This document shows, piece by piece, positions 36,668 to 44,950 of a stretch of DNA of 48,432 nt. Each line of letters starts with the position of its first letter. Positions within the stretch are counted from its first letter, which is position 1. Both the position numbers and the translations under genes were made by a program. The stretch is from Syntrophaceae bacterium (GTDB lineage Bacteria > Desulfobacterota > Syntrophia > Syntrophales > Smithellaceae): NCBI GenBank assembly GCA_018056765.1, contig JAGPFA010000019.1:1-48432 (forward strand), written 5' to 3'. Under the pieces are notes generated by a model. The model searched no databases and was not told the origin of the DNA. It worked only from the letters and a program-made list of their open reading frames with translations.

Positions 36668-37615
36668 ATGGGTAGTGTGGGAAGCGTGGCCGTTGTTTTT
36701 CCGGGACAAGGGTCGCAAAGGCAAGGTATGGGAAAAGATTTTTATGACCGGATGACTGTTTGCCGCAGTGTTTTTGAGGAGGCGTCCGACGCTCTCGGGC
36801 TTGATGTCGCGGCCATCTGTTTCAACGAAGATGAAAGGCTGAATCTGACCGAATATACGCAGCCGTGCATCGTGACGACGGAAATAGCCATGTTCCGTGG
36901 ACTTCAAAACGAGTATGGATTCAAGGCGGAGAGCTTCGGCGGTCATTCTCTGGGTGAGTTCACGGCGCTTGTCGCTGCCGGCGTGATGCCCTTTGCCGCC
37001 GCGGTGCAGATTGTCCGCGAACGCGGCAAGCTGATGCAGGAAGCGGTTCCGGTGGGCGTCGGTTTCATGGCCGCCGTGATTTCAGAGGGGATAGATGTCC
37101 CGGCTCTGCGCGACGGGCTTGCCGGACTGCCGGTCGATGTGGCCAATATTAATTCAGCCAACCAGGTGGTTATCAGCGGTGAGGCGTCCGTCCTGCCGGA
37201 GGTGGAACGACGGTGTAAAGAACTCCTCGGAGAGGCCAAAGCCTGCCGTTTTGTCAAACTCAATGTCAGCGCTCCATTTCACAGCCGCTTTATGAAAAAA
37301 ATTGAAAAGCCGTTCGCGGAGGTGCTGGCCAAGTTCAGCGGCTCGTTTGACGCCGGCAATGCCTCGAAGGTAACGTCCAACTATCAGGGCTCCTTTCACG
37401 AGGAATCAGTCGATGCGATCATCGTCAACCTGGTAAGCCAGCTTTCCAATTCTGTGCGCTGGCGCGACAATATGCAGGCCCTGGCCGGGCGTGCTCAGAA
37501 GATTTATGAAATTGGTCCCGGACGACCGCTGCGTGATTTTTTCAAAACGATCGGCGTGGCCTGTGAGTCCGTTACGAGTCTTTCCGCGGCTGAAAAAGTA
37601 TTTGCCGCAGGCTGA
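36668..37615 (+). CDS. fabD: Malonyl-CoA:ACP transacylase
   Basis: 315 residues. It loads malonyl units onto ACP. The active site is complete: GQGSQ near the start, Ser94 in GGHSLGEF and His205 in SAPFHSRFM. ATG 36668 follows GGAGG; the frame upstream lacks the family signature. It opens the synthase cluster and is the only FabD in the window; the housekeeping run lacks one. It could serve both systems or be dedicated to this one. Confidence 0.93.
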   Translation: MGSVGSVAVVFPGQGSQRQGMGKDFYDRMTVCRSVFEEASDALGLDVAAICFNEDERLNLTEYTQPCIVTTEIAMFRGLQNEYGFKAESFGGHSLGEFTALVAAGVMPFAAAVQIVRERGKLMQEAVPVGVGFMAAVISEGIDVPALRDGLAGLPVDVANINSANQVVISGEASVLPEVERRCKELLGEAKACRFVKLNVSAPFHSRFMKKIEKPFAEVLAKFSGSFDAGNASKVTSNYQGSFHEESVDAIIVNLVSQLSNSVRWRDNMQALAGRAQKIYEIGPGRPLRDFFKTIGVACESVTSLSAAEKVFAAG

Positions 37616-37649
37616 CATTCACCAATCGAATATTTAAGGATGGGATATT

Positions 37650-38849
37650 ATGGATCTGAGCTTCAATGAAAATCAGTTGTTATATGTGGAAGCAGTGCGT
37701 AAATTTGTCAAAAATGAAATTTCACCCCGTATTCTGGAGATGGAAAAAGAGCATAAGTTCCCCTGGCCTGTCATCGACAAGTTATGGGAGATGGGGATGA
37801 TGAACCTGTGTATCCCGGAAGCGATCAAGGGCTTTGAAATAGACATTTTCTCTTCGGCTCTGATTATCCAGGAGCTTTCCTATGGTGACACAGGTCTGTC
37901 CACCTCGGCGATGTGCAATGATCTGGCCAATGTCGTCATCAGCCAGCGCGGGACTGAAGAACAGAAGGAAAGGTTTTTGCGCCCCTTCGTGGAAAAGCCC
38001 CTGCTGGCGTCATTTTGTCTTACCGAACCGGGCGCCGGTTCCGACAATACGATGATGACCAGCTTCATCGCCAAGCAGGATGACGGCACCTATGTGCTCA
38101 ACGGTTCGAAGTGTTTTATCACCAATGCCTCTTATGCGTCGCAGTTTACAGTACTTTGCAAGGTCGGGAAGCCGACCAGCAATTTCATGGCCTGTGTTGT
38201 GATTCCGGTCGACGAAGTAACCTCCGCAGAGCTGCCCGACGTGGGCGACGGCACACGGGAAATAACTGTCCCGACAGGAGGGAAAATAATTATCGGCAAG
38301 CCGGAGGATAAACTCGGGCAGAGGCTGTCCAATACGGCCAGCGTCACGTTTGAAGATGTCATCATCCACCCCGACCAGATCATCGGCGACAGACGATTCG
38401 GCTTCAAGTACATCATTGATGTTCTGGATTACGCGCGCCCCATGGTTGCCGCCATCGGTCTGGGCCTGGCACGGCGCGCCCTGGATATCACCATGGAATA
38501 CACGCGCGAGCGTAAGCAGTTCGGTCAGCGCATCTGCGATCTTCCCGTAGCGCGCGACATGATTATCAAGATGTGGAAAAAGGTAGAGCTGGCAGAGCTG
38601 TCTTTGATCAAGGCCGGCTGCAAGATTCAGGAAAAGGCCAAGGATGCGGGCATCTATGCGTCGCTGGCGAAAAACACCTGTGCCGAGGCGGCCATTTTCT
38701 GCACGACGGAAGGTCTGCATCTGCACGGCGGATACGGTTTTACCACTGATTACGAAATATCCAAACTGGCGCGTGACGCGCACATTATCGATATTTATGA
38801 AGGTGTACGTGAAGTTCAGGATATGATCATCGGACGGGAGATTGTCTGA
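37650..38849 (+). CDS. Acyl-CoA dehydrogenase in the synthase cluster
   Basis: 399-residue FAD enzyme of the acyl-CoA dehydrogenase family. Visible are FCLTEPGAGSD (FAD/substrate loop), FITNASYA, the ERKQFGQ region, LHGGYGFTTDYEISKLARDA and the catalytic base Glu384 in IYEGVREVQ. So it should be active. Normal chemistry is alpha,beta-desaturation of acyl-CoA with electrons to ETF. Here it sits 2 bases before a KAS III gene and 34 after fabD. It could make an unsaturated starter, desaturate an ACP-bound chain, or run as the missing enoyl reductase; these are inferences. Confidence 0.92.
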   Translation: MDLSFNENQLLYVEAVRKFVKNEISPRILEMEKEHKFPWPVIDKLWEMGMMNLCIPEAIKGFEIDIFSSALIIQELSYGDTGLSTSAMCNDLANVVISQRGTEEQKERFLRPFVEKPLLASFCLTEPGAGSDNTMMTSFIAKQDDGTYVLNGSKCFITNASYASQFTVLCKVGKPTSNFMACVVIPVDEVTSAELPDVGDGTREITVPTGGKIIIGKPEDKLGQRLSNTASVTFEDVIIHPDQIIGDRRFGFKYIIDVLDYARPMVAAIGLGLARRALDITMEYTRERKQFGQRICDLPVARDMIIKMWKKVELAELSLIKAGCKIQEKAKDAGIYASLAKNTCAEAAIFCTTEGLHLHGGYGFTTDYEISKLARDAHIIDIYEGVREVQDMIIGREIV

Positions 38850-38851
38850 TC

Positions 38852-39844
38852 ATGCTGTATCTTCATGGCATGGGGCATTTTCACCCCGACAATATTATTT
38901 CCAATCAGTTTTTGGTGGATCTGGACATCGGCACCTCGCACGAGTGGATCGAGGAGAGGGTGGGAATACAAAACCGCCGTACAGTTTTGGCCCTGGAATA
39001 TATCAGAGAAACAAAAAACGTGGATTTCCGTGCCGCATACGAGGCCAGACAGTATAAGAATTCGCAGATGGCGGCGCTGGCCGCCCGCCAGGCGATGGAG
39101 CGCGCCGGGGTGAAAAAAGAGGATATCGGCATGGTCGTTGCGGGAAGTTCCTCGCCGGACAATATCGCGCCCGCGGAATCATCCGCCGTGGCCGAGGAGC
39201 TGGGCATTGAAGTTCCCTGCATAGACATGAATTCCGCGTGCAGTTCATTTGGTATGCAGATAAATTTTCTCTCCAAAATGGCCCCGGAAACTTTGCCTGC
39301 ATATGTGCTGGTGGTAGACTCGGAGACGCTCACCAAATCTGTGAATTATGCCGACCGGTCGGTGGCCGTACTGTTCGGGGACGGCAGCACTGCGGCGGTG
39401 GTTTCGACAAAGGTCCCGTCGCGTGCGGTATTTTGCGGCTGTTGCTACGATTCACGCCCCTCCGCCTGGAGCAAGGTGGGTATCAATCACGCATGGCGGT
39501 TTTATCAGGAGGGTAATGCGGTTCAGGGTTTCGCCATCCGCACGACCACAGAGGGCGTCAGGAAGCTGCAGGGGGAATTTGCCACCGGGGCGCAACGGTT
39601 TTTATTTATCGGCCATCAGGCGAATTTAAGCATGCTCATGACAGTTTGCGAACGCACGGGGATCCCGCTGAAAAACTGCTGGTATAACGTGGATCAGCTC
39701 GGCAACGTCGGCTGTGTCGGGGCTCCTTCCGTGCTTTCTGCTCACTGGGAGCAATTACGCGAAGGCGACCGCATTGCCATGTCGATTGTCGGCGCCGGTC
39801 TGTCCTGGGCGCATATCATGCTGAAAGTAGAGGGAACCGCGTAA
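38852..39844 (+). CDS. 3-oxoacyl-ACP synthase III-like condensing enzyme
   Basis: 330 residues of the KAS III/FabH fold. The triad is Cys130 (NSACSSFGM), His255 (FIGHQANLSML) and Asn285 (QLGNVGCVG), so it is competent to condense an acyl-CoA starter with malonyl-ACP. GDGSTAAVV matches the family. The sequence is well diverged from textbook FabH (GCVGAPS after the Asn instead of the usual TSAASIP-like run), suggesting an unusual starter. The end shares one base with the next start (TAATG). Confidence 0.9.
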   Translation: MLYLHGMGHFHPDNIISNQFLVDLDIGTSHEWIEERVGIQNRRTVLALEYIRETKNVDFRAAYEARQYKNSQMAALAARQAMERAGVKKEDIGMVVAGSSSPDNIAPAESSAVAEELGIEVPCIDMNSACSSFGMQINFLSKMAPETLPAYVLVVDSETLTKSVNYADRSVAVLFGDGSTAAVVSTKVPSRAVFCGCCYDSRPSAWSKVGINHAWRFYQEGNAVQGFAIRTTTEGVRKLQGEFATGAQRFLFIGHQANLSMLMTVCERTGIPLKNCWYNVDQLGNVGCVGAPSVLSAHWEQLREGDRIAMSIVGAGLSWAHIMLKVEGTA

Positions 39845-40569
39845 TGGAGAAGAAGGTCGCCATCGTCACCGGCGGGGCAACCGGCATTGGTGCTGCTTGT
39901 GTCCGCACGCTGGCCGCGGATGGTTTTTACGTCGGTATTCACTATCGTTCAAGCGCGGATAAAGCCCGCGCGCTGCTCGGTGAAATTTCAGACGGTTTTC
40001 TGTTGCAGGCGGATCTTGCCGCGACAGATGAGATTGACCGGATGGTCGGAGAAATCAAAGAAACGGCGCGCACCGTGGATGTTCTGGTGAACAACGCCGG
40101 CCAGTCGGTCAATGCCGACATCATTTCCATGAAATTAGAGCAGTTCGACGCACAGCGTGCGTTGGCCCGCGGCGCCTGGTACCTGACCAAACGAATTTTA
40201 CGCCAGTTTATGATGCGCGCCTCGCGGGGAAGGATTATCAATATCTCCAGCGTGGCGGGACATACAGGCAATCCCGGGCAGATCGCCTACACAATGGAGA
40301 AGGCGGCATTGGATGCGTTTACGAAATCCCTGGCCCAGGAAATGGCGGGTCGCAATATTTTAGTAAATTCCGTGGCGCCGGGGTTTATCGAAACGGATAT
40401 GACCGATTCCCTCCCGGCGGAGGTCAAAGATCGGATCATGGCCAACGTCCCGCTGGGGCGCATCGGAAAGCCGGAGGAAATAGCCGAAGTTGTTTCCTTC
40501 CTGGCGACAAAAGGCAGCTACATAAACGGTACGGTCATTCATGTTAACGGAGGACTCTATGGCGGCTGA
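39844..40569 (+). CDS. fabG: 3-oxoacyl-ACP reductase (FabG-type SDR)
   Basis: 241-residue NAD(P)H-dependent ketoreductase. The dinucleotide motif is TGGATGIG, with NNAG, the catalytic Ser in INISSVAG, Tyr-x3-Lys in AYTMEKAALDAF and the APGFIETDMT loop. It reduces the beta-keto product of the condensing enzymes. Its last 11 bases overlap the dehydratase gene, whose ribosome site AACGGAGG lies inside this gene. Confidence 0.92.
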   Translation: MEKKVAIVTGGATGIGAACVRTLAADGFYVGIHYRSSADKARALLGEISDGFLLQADLAATDEIDRMVGEIKETARTVDVLVNNAGQSVNADIISMKLEQFDAQRALARGAWYLTKRILRQFMMRASRGRIINISSVAGHTGNPGQIAYTMEKAALDAFTKSLAQEMAGRNILVNSVAPGFIETDMTDSLPAEVKDRIMANVPLGRIGKPEEIAEVVSFLATKGSYINGTVIHVNGGLYGG

Positions 40570-41029
40570 TGAAAGTATTGTCGCCGAAGTACTCTCTCTG
40601 GTTCCGCAGCAGCGGCCGTTTCGTTTCATCGATGAGATTCTCTCTCTGAGCGAGGAGGAAATCTGCGGCGCCTACCGTTTTCGCGAAGATGAAGTGTTTT
40701 ATCCGGGGCATTTCCCCGGCCGGCCGGTGACGCCGGGCGTGATTCTTGTTGAATGTATGGCGCAGATCGGTGTGGTGGCCTACGGCATCTATCTGCTGGC
40801 CTGCCAAAAGAAAGTCCGGCCTGCCGAAATGAAAAGTCCGTTGGCTCTTTTTACGCTGGCCGACGGCGTCGAATTCAGAGGCATCGTGCTGCCGGGCGAG
40901 AGGGTGATTGTCAGGGGCAGGAAAATTTATATGCGCAAGGGGGCGCTGAAAGTGGATGTGCAGATGGAAAGGGAAAATTCGGAGGTGGTCTGCGTGGGAC
41001 AATTAGCGGGAATGGGTGTGGATATATGA
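40559..41029 (+). CDS. fabZ: FabZ-like 3-hydroxyacyl-ACP dehydratase
   Basis: 156-residue hotdog-fold dehydratase. The catalytic His is in GHFPGRPVTPG and the Glu lies 14 residues later (VILVECMAQ), the same spacing as in FabZ. It removes water from 3-hydroxyacyl-ACP. ATG 40559 follows GGAGG; an ATG at 40541 is less likely. Its stop overlaps the next start as ATGA. No FabA-like isomerase signature is evident, but sequence alone cannot settle that. Confidence 0.9.
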   Translation: MAADESIVAEVLSLVPQQRPFRFIDEILSLSEEEICGAYRFREDEVFYPGHFPGRPVTPGVILVECMAQIGVVAYGIYLLACQKKVRPAEMKSPLALFTLADGVEFRGIVLPGERVIVRGRKIYMRKGALKVDVQMERENSEVVCVGQLAGMGVDI

Positions 41030-42306
41030 GGAAAAGAGTCGTCGTCACGGGAATGGGGGTTGCCGCGCCGAACGCGCACGGTCTGGATGATTTCGAGCAG
41101 GCGCTCAGAGAGGGGAGATCCGGCATCCGCCATATACCGCAACTTGAAGAGCTGAAGTTCAGCTGTCAGATTGCCGGAATTCCGGAAAACTTCGATGAAA
41201 TCCGCAAAAGTTACTTTGACCGGGAAAAGCTGCTGTCCTTCAACGACAATATCGGCTACGCGTCCGTTTCGGCCGTTGATGCCTGGCGAGATGCAGGTTT
41301 TGAGTTGCCCGACGGCAATGACGAGACGGTGGACTGGGACACAGGTGTGATTGCCGGCTCCGGGATCGGCGGGATGGATACCATCGCTCTGAGCGTTGTT
41401 CCGATGATCAATGAAGGGCGCGTCCGCCGCCTGGGCAGTCGTGTCGTCGAACAGGTGATGAACAGCGGCACGAGCGCACGCATCGGCGGGCTGATCGGTG
41501 CCGGTAACCAGGTGACTTCCAATTCGTCAGCGTGCAGCACGGGGAATGAGGCGGTGATTGACGCCCTGTGGCGTATTCGTGAGGGGCTGGCCAAGCGCAT
41601 GGTCGCCGGAGGTTCCGAGGGGGCCTCTCCCTATATTTGGGGCGGGTTCGACGCAATGCGGGTGATCGCACGTAAGTTCAACGACAACCCGGCAGCCGGT
41701 TCCCGGCCGATGTCGGCCAGCGCCTGCGGGTTTGTGCCCGGTTCCGGCGGCGCGATGCTGCTTTTGGAGGAACTGGAAACGGCGCTGGCGCGTGGCGCAA
41801 GGATTTACGCGGAAATTGTCGGAGGATTCGTGAACTGCGGCGGCCAGCGGATGGGTGGTTCCATGACCGCGCCCAACCCCGTGGGTGTGCAAAAGTGCAT
41901 CAGGGGAGCGGTTGCCGACGCGGGCATCAGACTGTCGGAAATCGACGCCATCAACGGACACCTCACCGCGACTTATGCCGATCCGCACGAGGTGAAAAAC
42001 TGGGCGGCGGCGCTGGAGCGCACACCGGAGAGTTTTCCCTATATCAACTCGACAAAGTCCATGATCGGGCATTGCCTGGGCGCAGCCGGGGCTGTGGAGT
42101 GTGTGGCGTCTGTGCTGCAGGTTTACCGGGGTTTTTTGCACCCGTCGATCAACAGCGAAGATGTGCATCCGGAGATTGCCGATTTCGCGCCGAAAATTGT
42201 GCAAAAATGTATGGAATTCCCCGATCTGAAATACCTGGCCAAAGCCGGTTTCGGTTTCGGGGACGTCAACAGCTGCATTATATTCAGGAAGTGGGAAGAT
42301 AAATAA
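41026..42306 (+). CDS. KAS II-like condensing enzyme of the cluster
   Basis: 426 residues opening MRKRVVVTGMGVAAPN. Triad: Cys170 (NSSACSTGNEA), His312 (INGHLTATYADPHE) and His349 (KSMIGHCLGAAGAVE). The usual GTST after the first His is replaced by LTAT, unlike the fabF at 8334, so substrate handling may differ. ATGA overlap with the dehydratase gene. An in-frame reading upstream to 40753 is only an accidental extension. It elongates chains on the cluster ACP by inference. Confidence 0.91.
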   Translation: MRKRVVVTGMGVAAPNAHGLDDFEQALREGRSGIRHIPQLEELKFSCQIAGIPENFDEIRKSYFDREKLLSFNDNIGYASVSAVDAWRDAGFELPDGNDETVDWDTGVIAGSGIGGMDTIALSVVPMINEGRVRRLGSRVVEQVMNSGTSARIGGLIGAGNQVTSNSSACSTGNEAVIDALWRIREGLAKRMVAGGSEGASPYIWGGFDAMRVIARKFNDNPAAGSRPMSASACGFVPGSGGAMLLLEELETALARGARIYAEIVGGFVNCGGQRMGGSMTAPNPVGVQKCIRGAVADAGIRLSEIDAINGHLTATYADPHEVKNWAAALERTPESFPYINSTKSMIGHCLGAAGAVECVASVLQVYRGFLHPSINSEDVHPEIADFAPKIVQKCMEFPDLKYLAKAGFGFGDVNSCIIFRKWEDK

Positions 42307-42325
42307 TCAATAAGGGGGAAGGAAA

Positions 42326-42577
42326 ATGGATGAAAAACAAATTTTTGAAGAGATGGTAAATATTTTAAAGGCCTATACAAAAGACCTTGTACTGCTGGAG
42401 ACGGCGACGCCCGACACGCATATTCTCAATGATCTTAAGGTAAATTCTGCGCGCCTGGTTGATGTTATCATCAAATGCGAGGATGTTTTCGGCATCAGCG
42501 TCGATGACGACGAGGCGGACAAGATCCGGACCATCGGCGACGCTGTGGCAATAATCAAAAAGAAACTGGGGGAATGA
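42326..42577 (+). CDS. Divergent acyl carrier protein
   Basis: 83 residues of ACP-like helical pattern. The phosphopantetheine site is Ser41 in LKVNSARLVDVIIKCEDVFGI: the usual DSL has become NSA, while the hydrophobic spacing of helix II is kept. Helix III follows (DDDEADKIRTIGDAVAII). GGGGGAAGG precedes the ATG. Its stop overlaps the acyltransferase start. It is clearly different from the acpP at 8074, implying a dedicated carrier. Confidence 0.9.
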   Translation: MDEKQIFEEMVNILKAYTKDLVLLETATPDTHILNDLKVNSARLVDVIIKCEDVFGISVDDDEADKIRTIGDAVAIIKKKLGE

Positions 42578-43401
42578 ATATGGACAGGCGAGCTATCTTT
42601 ATGCTGCGGCTGCAGAATTTCCTGGGGCGTCTGGCCATTGCCTTTGTTGCGCCTTTCTATTTTCTGATCGCACACGCTTTGCATTACCGGATCAGAAACC
42701 TGCATGAGCTGCGCCGCGAGTGTAAAGAGGCGCTGGACGGACACAAAGGGCCCTGGCTGATCTGTGCCAACCATTTGACAATGATCGACTCATTCATTTT
42801 GAGCTATGTTGCCTTCAGCTTCATCCGGCATTTTACCAGTTATAAAAAATTGCCCTGGAATCTTCCGGAAAGAAGAAATTTTCAGAGCAATCCGTTTCTG
42901 GCGGTCTTATGCTATTTGTCCAAGTGCATTCCTGTCGATCGCGGCGGCTCGCGCGAGAAAATGAGGAAAGTGCTCGATTCCTGCTCGTATCTGCTCAAGC
43001 ACGGCCATACGATTATGATTTTTCCGGAGGGCGGAAGGTCGCGCACCGGGCGCGTGGAGCGAGAAAACTTCTCCTACGGGGTAGGACGGTTTATCGAGGA
43101 AGTGGATGACTGCAAGGTAATGTGTTTATACCTGCGTGGTGACAAGCAGCATCGCTACGGCATGATACCGGCCTGGGGTGACAGGTTTTATGCGAGCATG
43201 GAAGTGCTTACGCCGGTAAAGGCAAACCGCAGCGGGCTGCGTGCCCAACGGGATTACGCCCGGCAGATTATCGACCGGATCGCCTGCATGGAGGAGAAGT
43301 ATTTTGCCGCTTACGGGAAACGACATCGTAGATTTAAAACATCCGATGAACGTGCGCAAAAGCACGGATTTGCGCTTTCTGAAGAAAATTCTCACCGATG
43401 A
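42574..43401 (+). CDS. Lysophospholipid-type acyltransferase
   Basis: 275 residues of the PlsC/LPLAT superfamily. A hydrophobic N-terminal segment (LAIAFVAPFYFLIAHAL) probably associates with the membrane. The HX4D motif is in CANHLTMIDS and the second motif is FPEGGRSRTG. It is more divergent than the plsC at 27748. ATGA overlap with the ACP gene points to coupled expression, so it likely transfers the chain made on that ACP to a lipid or glycolipid. Confidence 0.88.
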   Translation: MNMDRRAIFMLRLQNFLGRLAIAFVAPFYFLIAHALHYRIRNLHELRRECKEALDGHKGPWLICANHLTMIDSFILSYVAFSFIRHFTSYKKLPWNLPERRNFQSNPFLAVLCYLSKCIPVDRGGSREKMRKVLDSCSYLLKHGHTIMIFPEGGRSRTGRVERENFSYGVGRFIEEVDDCKVMCLYLRGDKQHRYGMIPAWGDRFYASMEVLTPVKANRSGLRAQRDYARQIIDRIACMEEKYFAAYGKRHRRFKTSDERAQKHGFALSEENSHR

Positions 43402-44011
43402 TGAAATCAGTCTGGTAAAGGAATCCGATGTACCGGATGCCGCTTTGTGGTCGATATGGGCCTGCAAGGAGGCAGCCTATAAGGTAGTTCGGAAGATGAC
43501 CGGCGGCGCGGCGTTTATACCGCGCCGCTGGTCTGTTTTATGGGTTGATGCGTCGCGGGGGTGGCGCAGTGTCGGCACCCCCGCGGCCGGTTTTGCCGAA
43601 ACGGAAAGACAAAGCGCGACCATGTCCGGGTTCGTGATGATTCCTGATTTTTCAGAAATACCTTTTTGCCTGCACGTGACTCATATGTATGTACACAGCA
43701 TCGCTTCGGACACTTGCCGGGCGCTGGGCGCGGCCAAGTGGCAAGTAGATACGCTTCCCCCTGAAATGGCGGAGGAAACGTCTGCTCCCTCTTCATTTGT
43801 GCGCCAGTGTCTGATCGGTTATCTGGCGGAGATGCTCGGACTAGACAGGCGGGAGATTGAAGTTATAAGGCCGGTGAAAACCGGGCTCCCTGAGCCGCCC
43901 CTCGTTTATCTGAACGGCTGTCGCGCCGCCATCGACATCAGCCTCAGCCATGACGGCGATTTTACGGCTTTCTCCTTCATTTCCGGCGATCCGATATCCG
44001 CGCTTATATGA
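43304..44011 (+). CDS. 4'-phosphopantetheinyl transferase family protein
   Basis: 235 residues. The two PPTase magnesium/CoA motifs are present: GNDIVDLK at the very start and WACKEAAYK at about residues 52-60. It modifies the active-site serine of carrier proteins. The best start is TTG 43304, because GGAGGAG sits about 9 bases upstream and the GNDIVDL motif follows within five residues; other codons give long unconserved tails. It overlaps the acyltransferase gene by 98 bases in another frame. A C-terminal half of the usual Sfp/AcpS kind is only vaguely seen. Confidence 0.82.
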   Translation: MPLTGNDIVDLKHPMNVRKSTDLRFLKKILTDDEISLVKESDVPDAALWSIWACKEAAYKVVRKMTGGAAFIPRRWSVLWVDASRGWRSVGTPAAGFAETERQSATMSGFVMIPDFSEIPFCLHVTHMYVHSIASDTCRALGAAKWQVDTLPPEMAEETSAPSSFVRQCLIGYLAEMLGLDRREIEVIRPVKTGLPEPPLVYLNGCRAAIDISLSHDGDFTAFSFISGDPISALI

Positions 44012-44087
44012 GATTCGGGTTGTTTTGTGATATTTCTTGTGGTACACAAAAAAAAATTAAAAAATGCCGATGAACAGGGGGAGGAGA

Positions 44088-44855
44088 ATGAACCTTAGGG
44101 AAGTTGTGGCTTTGGTTACGGGAGGAGCGTCCGGCTTGGGAGAGGCCACCGTACTGGCCCTGGCCGGAGCCGGCGCGAAAGTTATGATCGTGGATGCCGA
44201 CGCGGCGGGCGGCGAACGTGTCGCGGCACAAAACACCGACAGTATTATGTTTGCTAAGGCGGATGTCGCCGATGAAAACGACATCGCCGCCGCGATAAAA
44301 AAGACGGTAGATGCTTTTGGAAAAGTCAACGCGGTCGTGAATTGTGCGGGGGTGGCGGATGCGGGGAAAATAAAAAGCAAAAGAGGTCCTCTGTCACTTG
44401 AGTCATTCAATAAAGTTATCCGCGTCAATCTGGTGGGGACGCTCAACGTGATTCGTCTGGCAGTGGGGCAGATATCCGTCAACGAGCCCGATGACGACGG
44501 GGAAAGAGGCGTGATCATCAACACCGCTTCCATCGCGGCATTTGACGGCCAGATCGGTCAGGCCGCTTACTGTGCTTCCAAGGGAGGTATTGTGGCGATG
44601 ACGCTGCCTGTTGCCCGGGAATGCGCCGACTACGGCATCAGGGTCGTCACCATCGCGCCTGGTTTATTCGACACACCTCTGATGTCCGGAATGCCGCCCG
44701 AAGTAAAACAGGTCATGGCCGGTAATGTTCCTTTCCCGCGGCGTCTGGGTAAGCCGGAGGAGTTCGCTCGCATGGCTATGCATATCATGGAAAACCGGAT
44801 GCTCAACGGTTGCTGCATCAGGCTCGACGGAGCCTTGCGTATGCCGCCGAAATGA
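44088..44855 (+). CDS. SDR, 3-hydroxyacyl-CoA dehydrogenase type 2-like
   Basis: 255 residues. The cofactor loop is TGGASGLGEAT, followed by NCAGVADAGK, the catalytic Ser in NTASIAAFDGQIGQAAYCASKGG (Tyr-x3-Lys) and the IAPGLFDTPLM loop. The pattern resembles mammalian HSD17B10-type 3-hydroxyacyl-CoA dehydrogenase. ATG 44088 follows GGGGGAGG. It stands 76 bases after the PPTase. It may be the last synthase gene, or a CoA-level oxidoreductase serving beta-oxidation. Confidence 0.88.
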   Translation: MNLREVVALVTGGASGLGEATVLALAGAGAKVMIVDADAAGGERVAAQNTDSIMFAKADVADENDIAAAIKKTVDAFGKVNAVVNCAGVADAGKIKSKRGPLSLESFNKVIRVNLVGTLNVIRLAVGQISVNEPDDDGERGVIINTASIAAFDGQIGQAAYCASKGGIVAMTLPVARECADYGIRVVTIAPGLFDTPLMSGMPPEVKQVMAGNVPFPRRLGKPEEFARMAMHIMENRMLNGCCIRLDGALRMPPK

Positions 44856-44950
44856 AACCGCGGCGGGGGATACCGGTTTGCACGGGCCTTGAAAATCAGA
44901 TGTCATGCACTTGGTAAAATAATGACGATTGAGGGGTATGTGATCTTTCT

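Noticed and set aside
40753..41025. In-frame N-terminal extension of the cluster KAS II
   Set aside because: The ATG at 41026 overlaps the previous stop as ATGA and begins the conserved RVVVTGMG motif; the extension is low-complexity shadow of the dehydratase gene.
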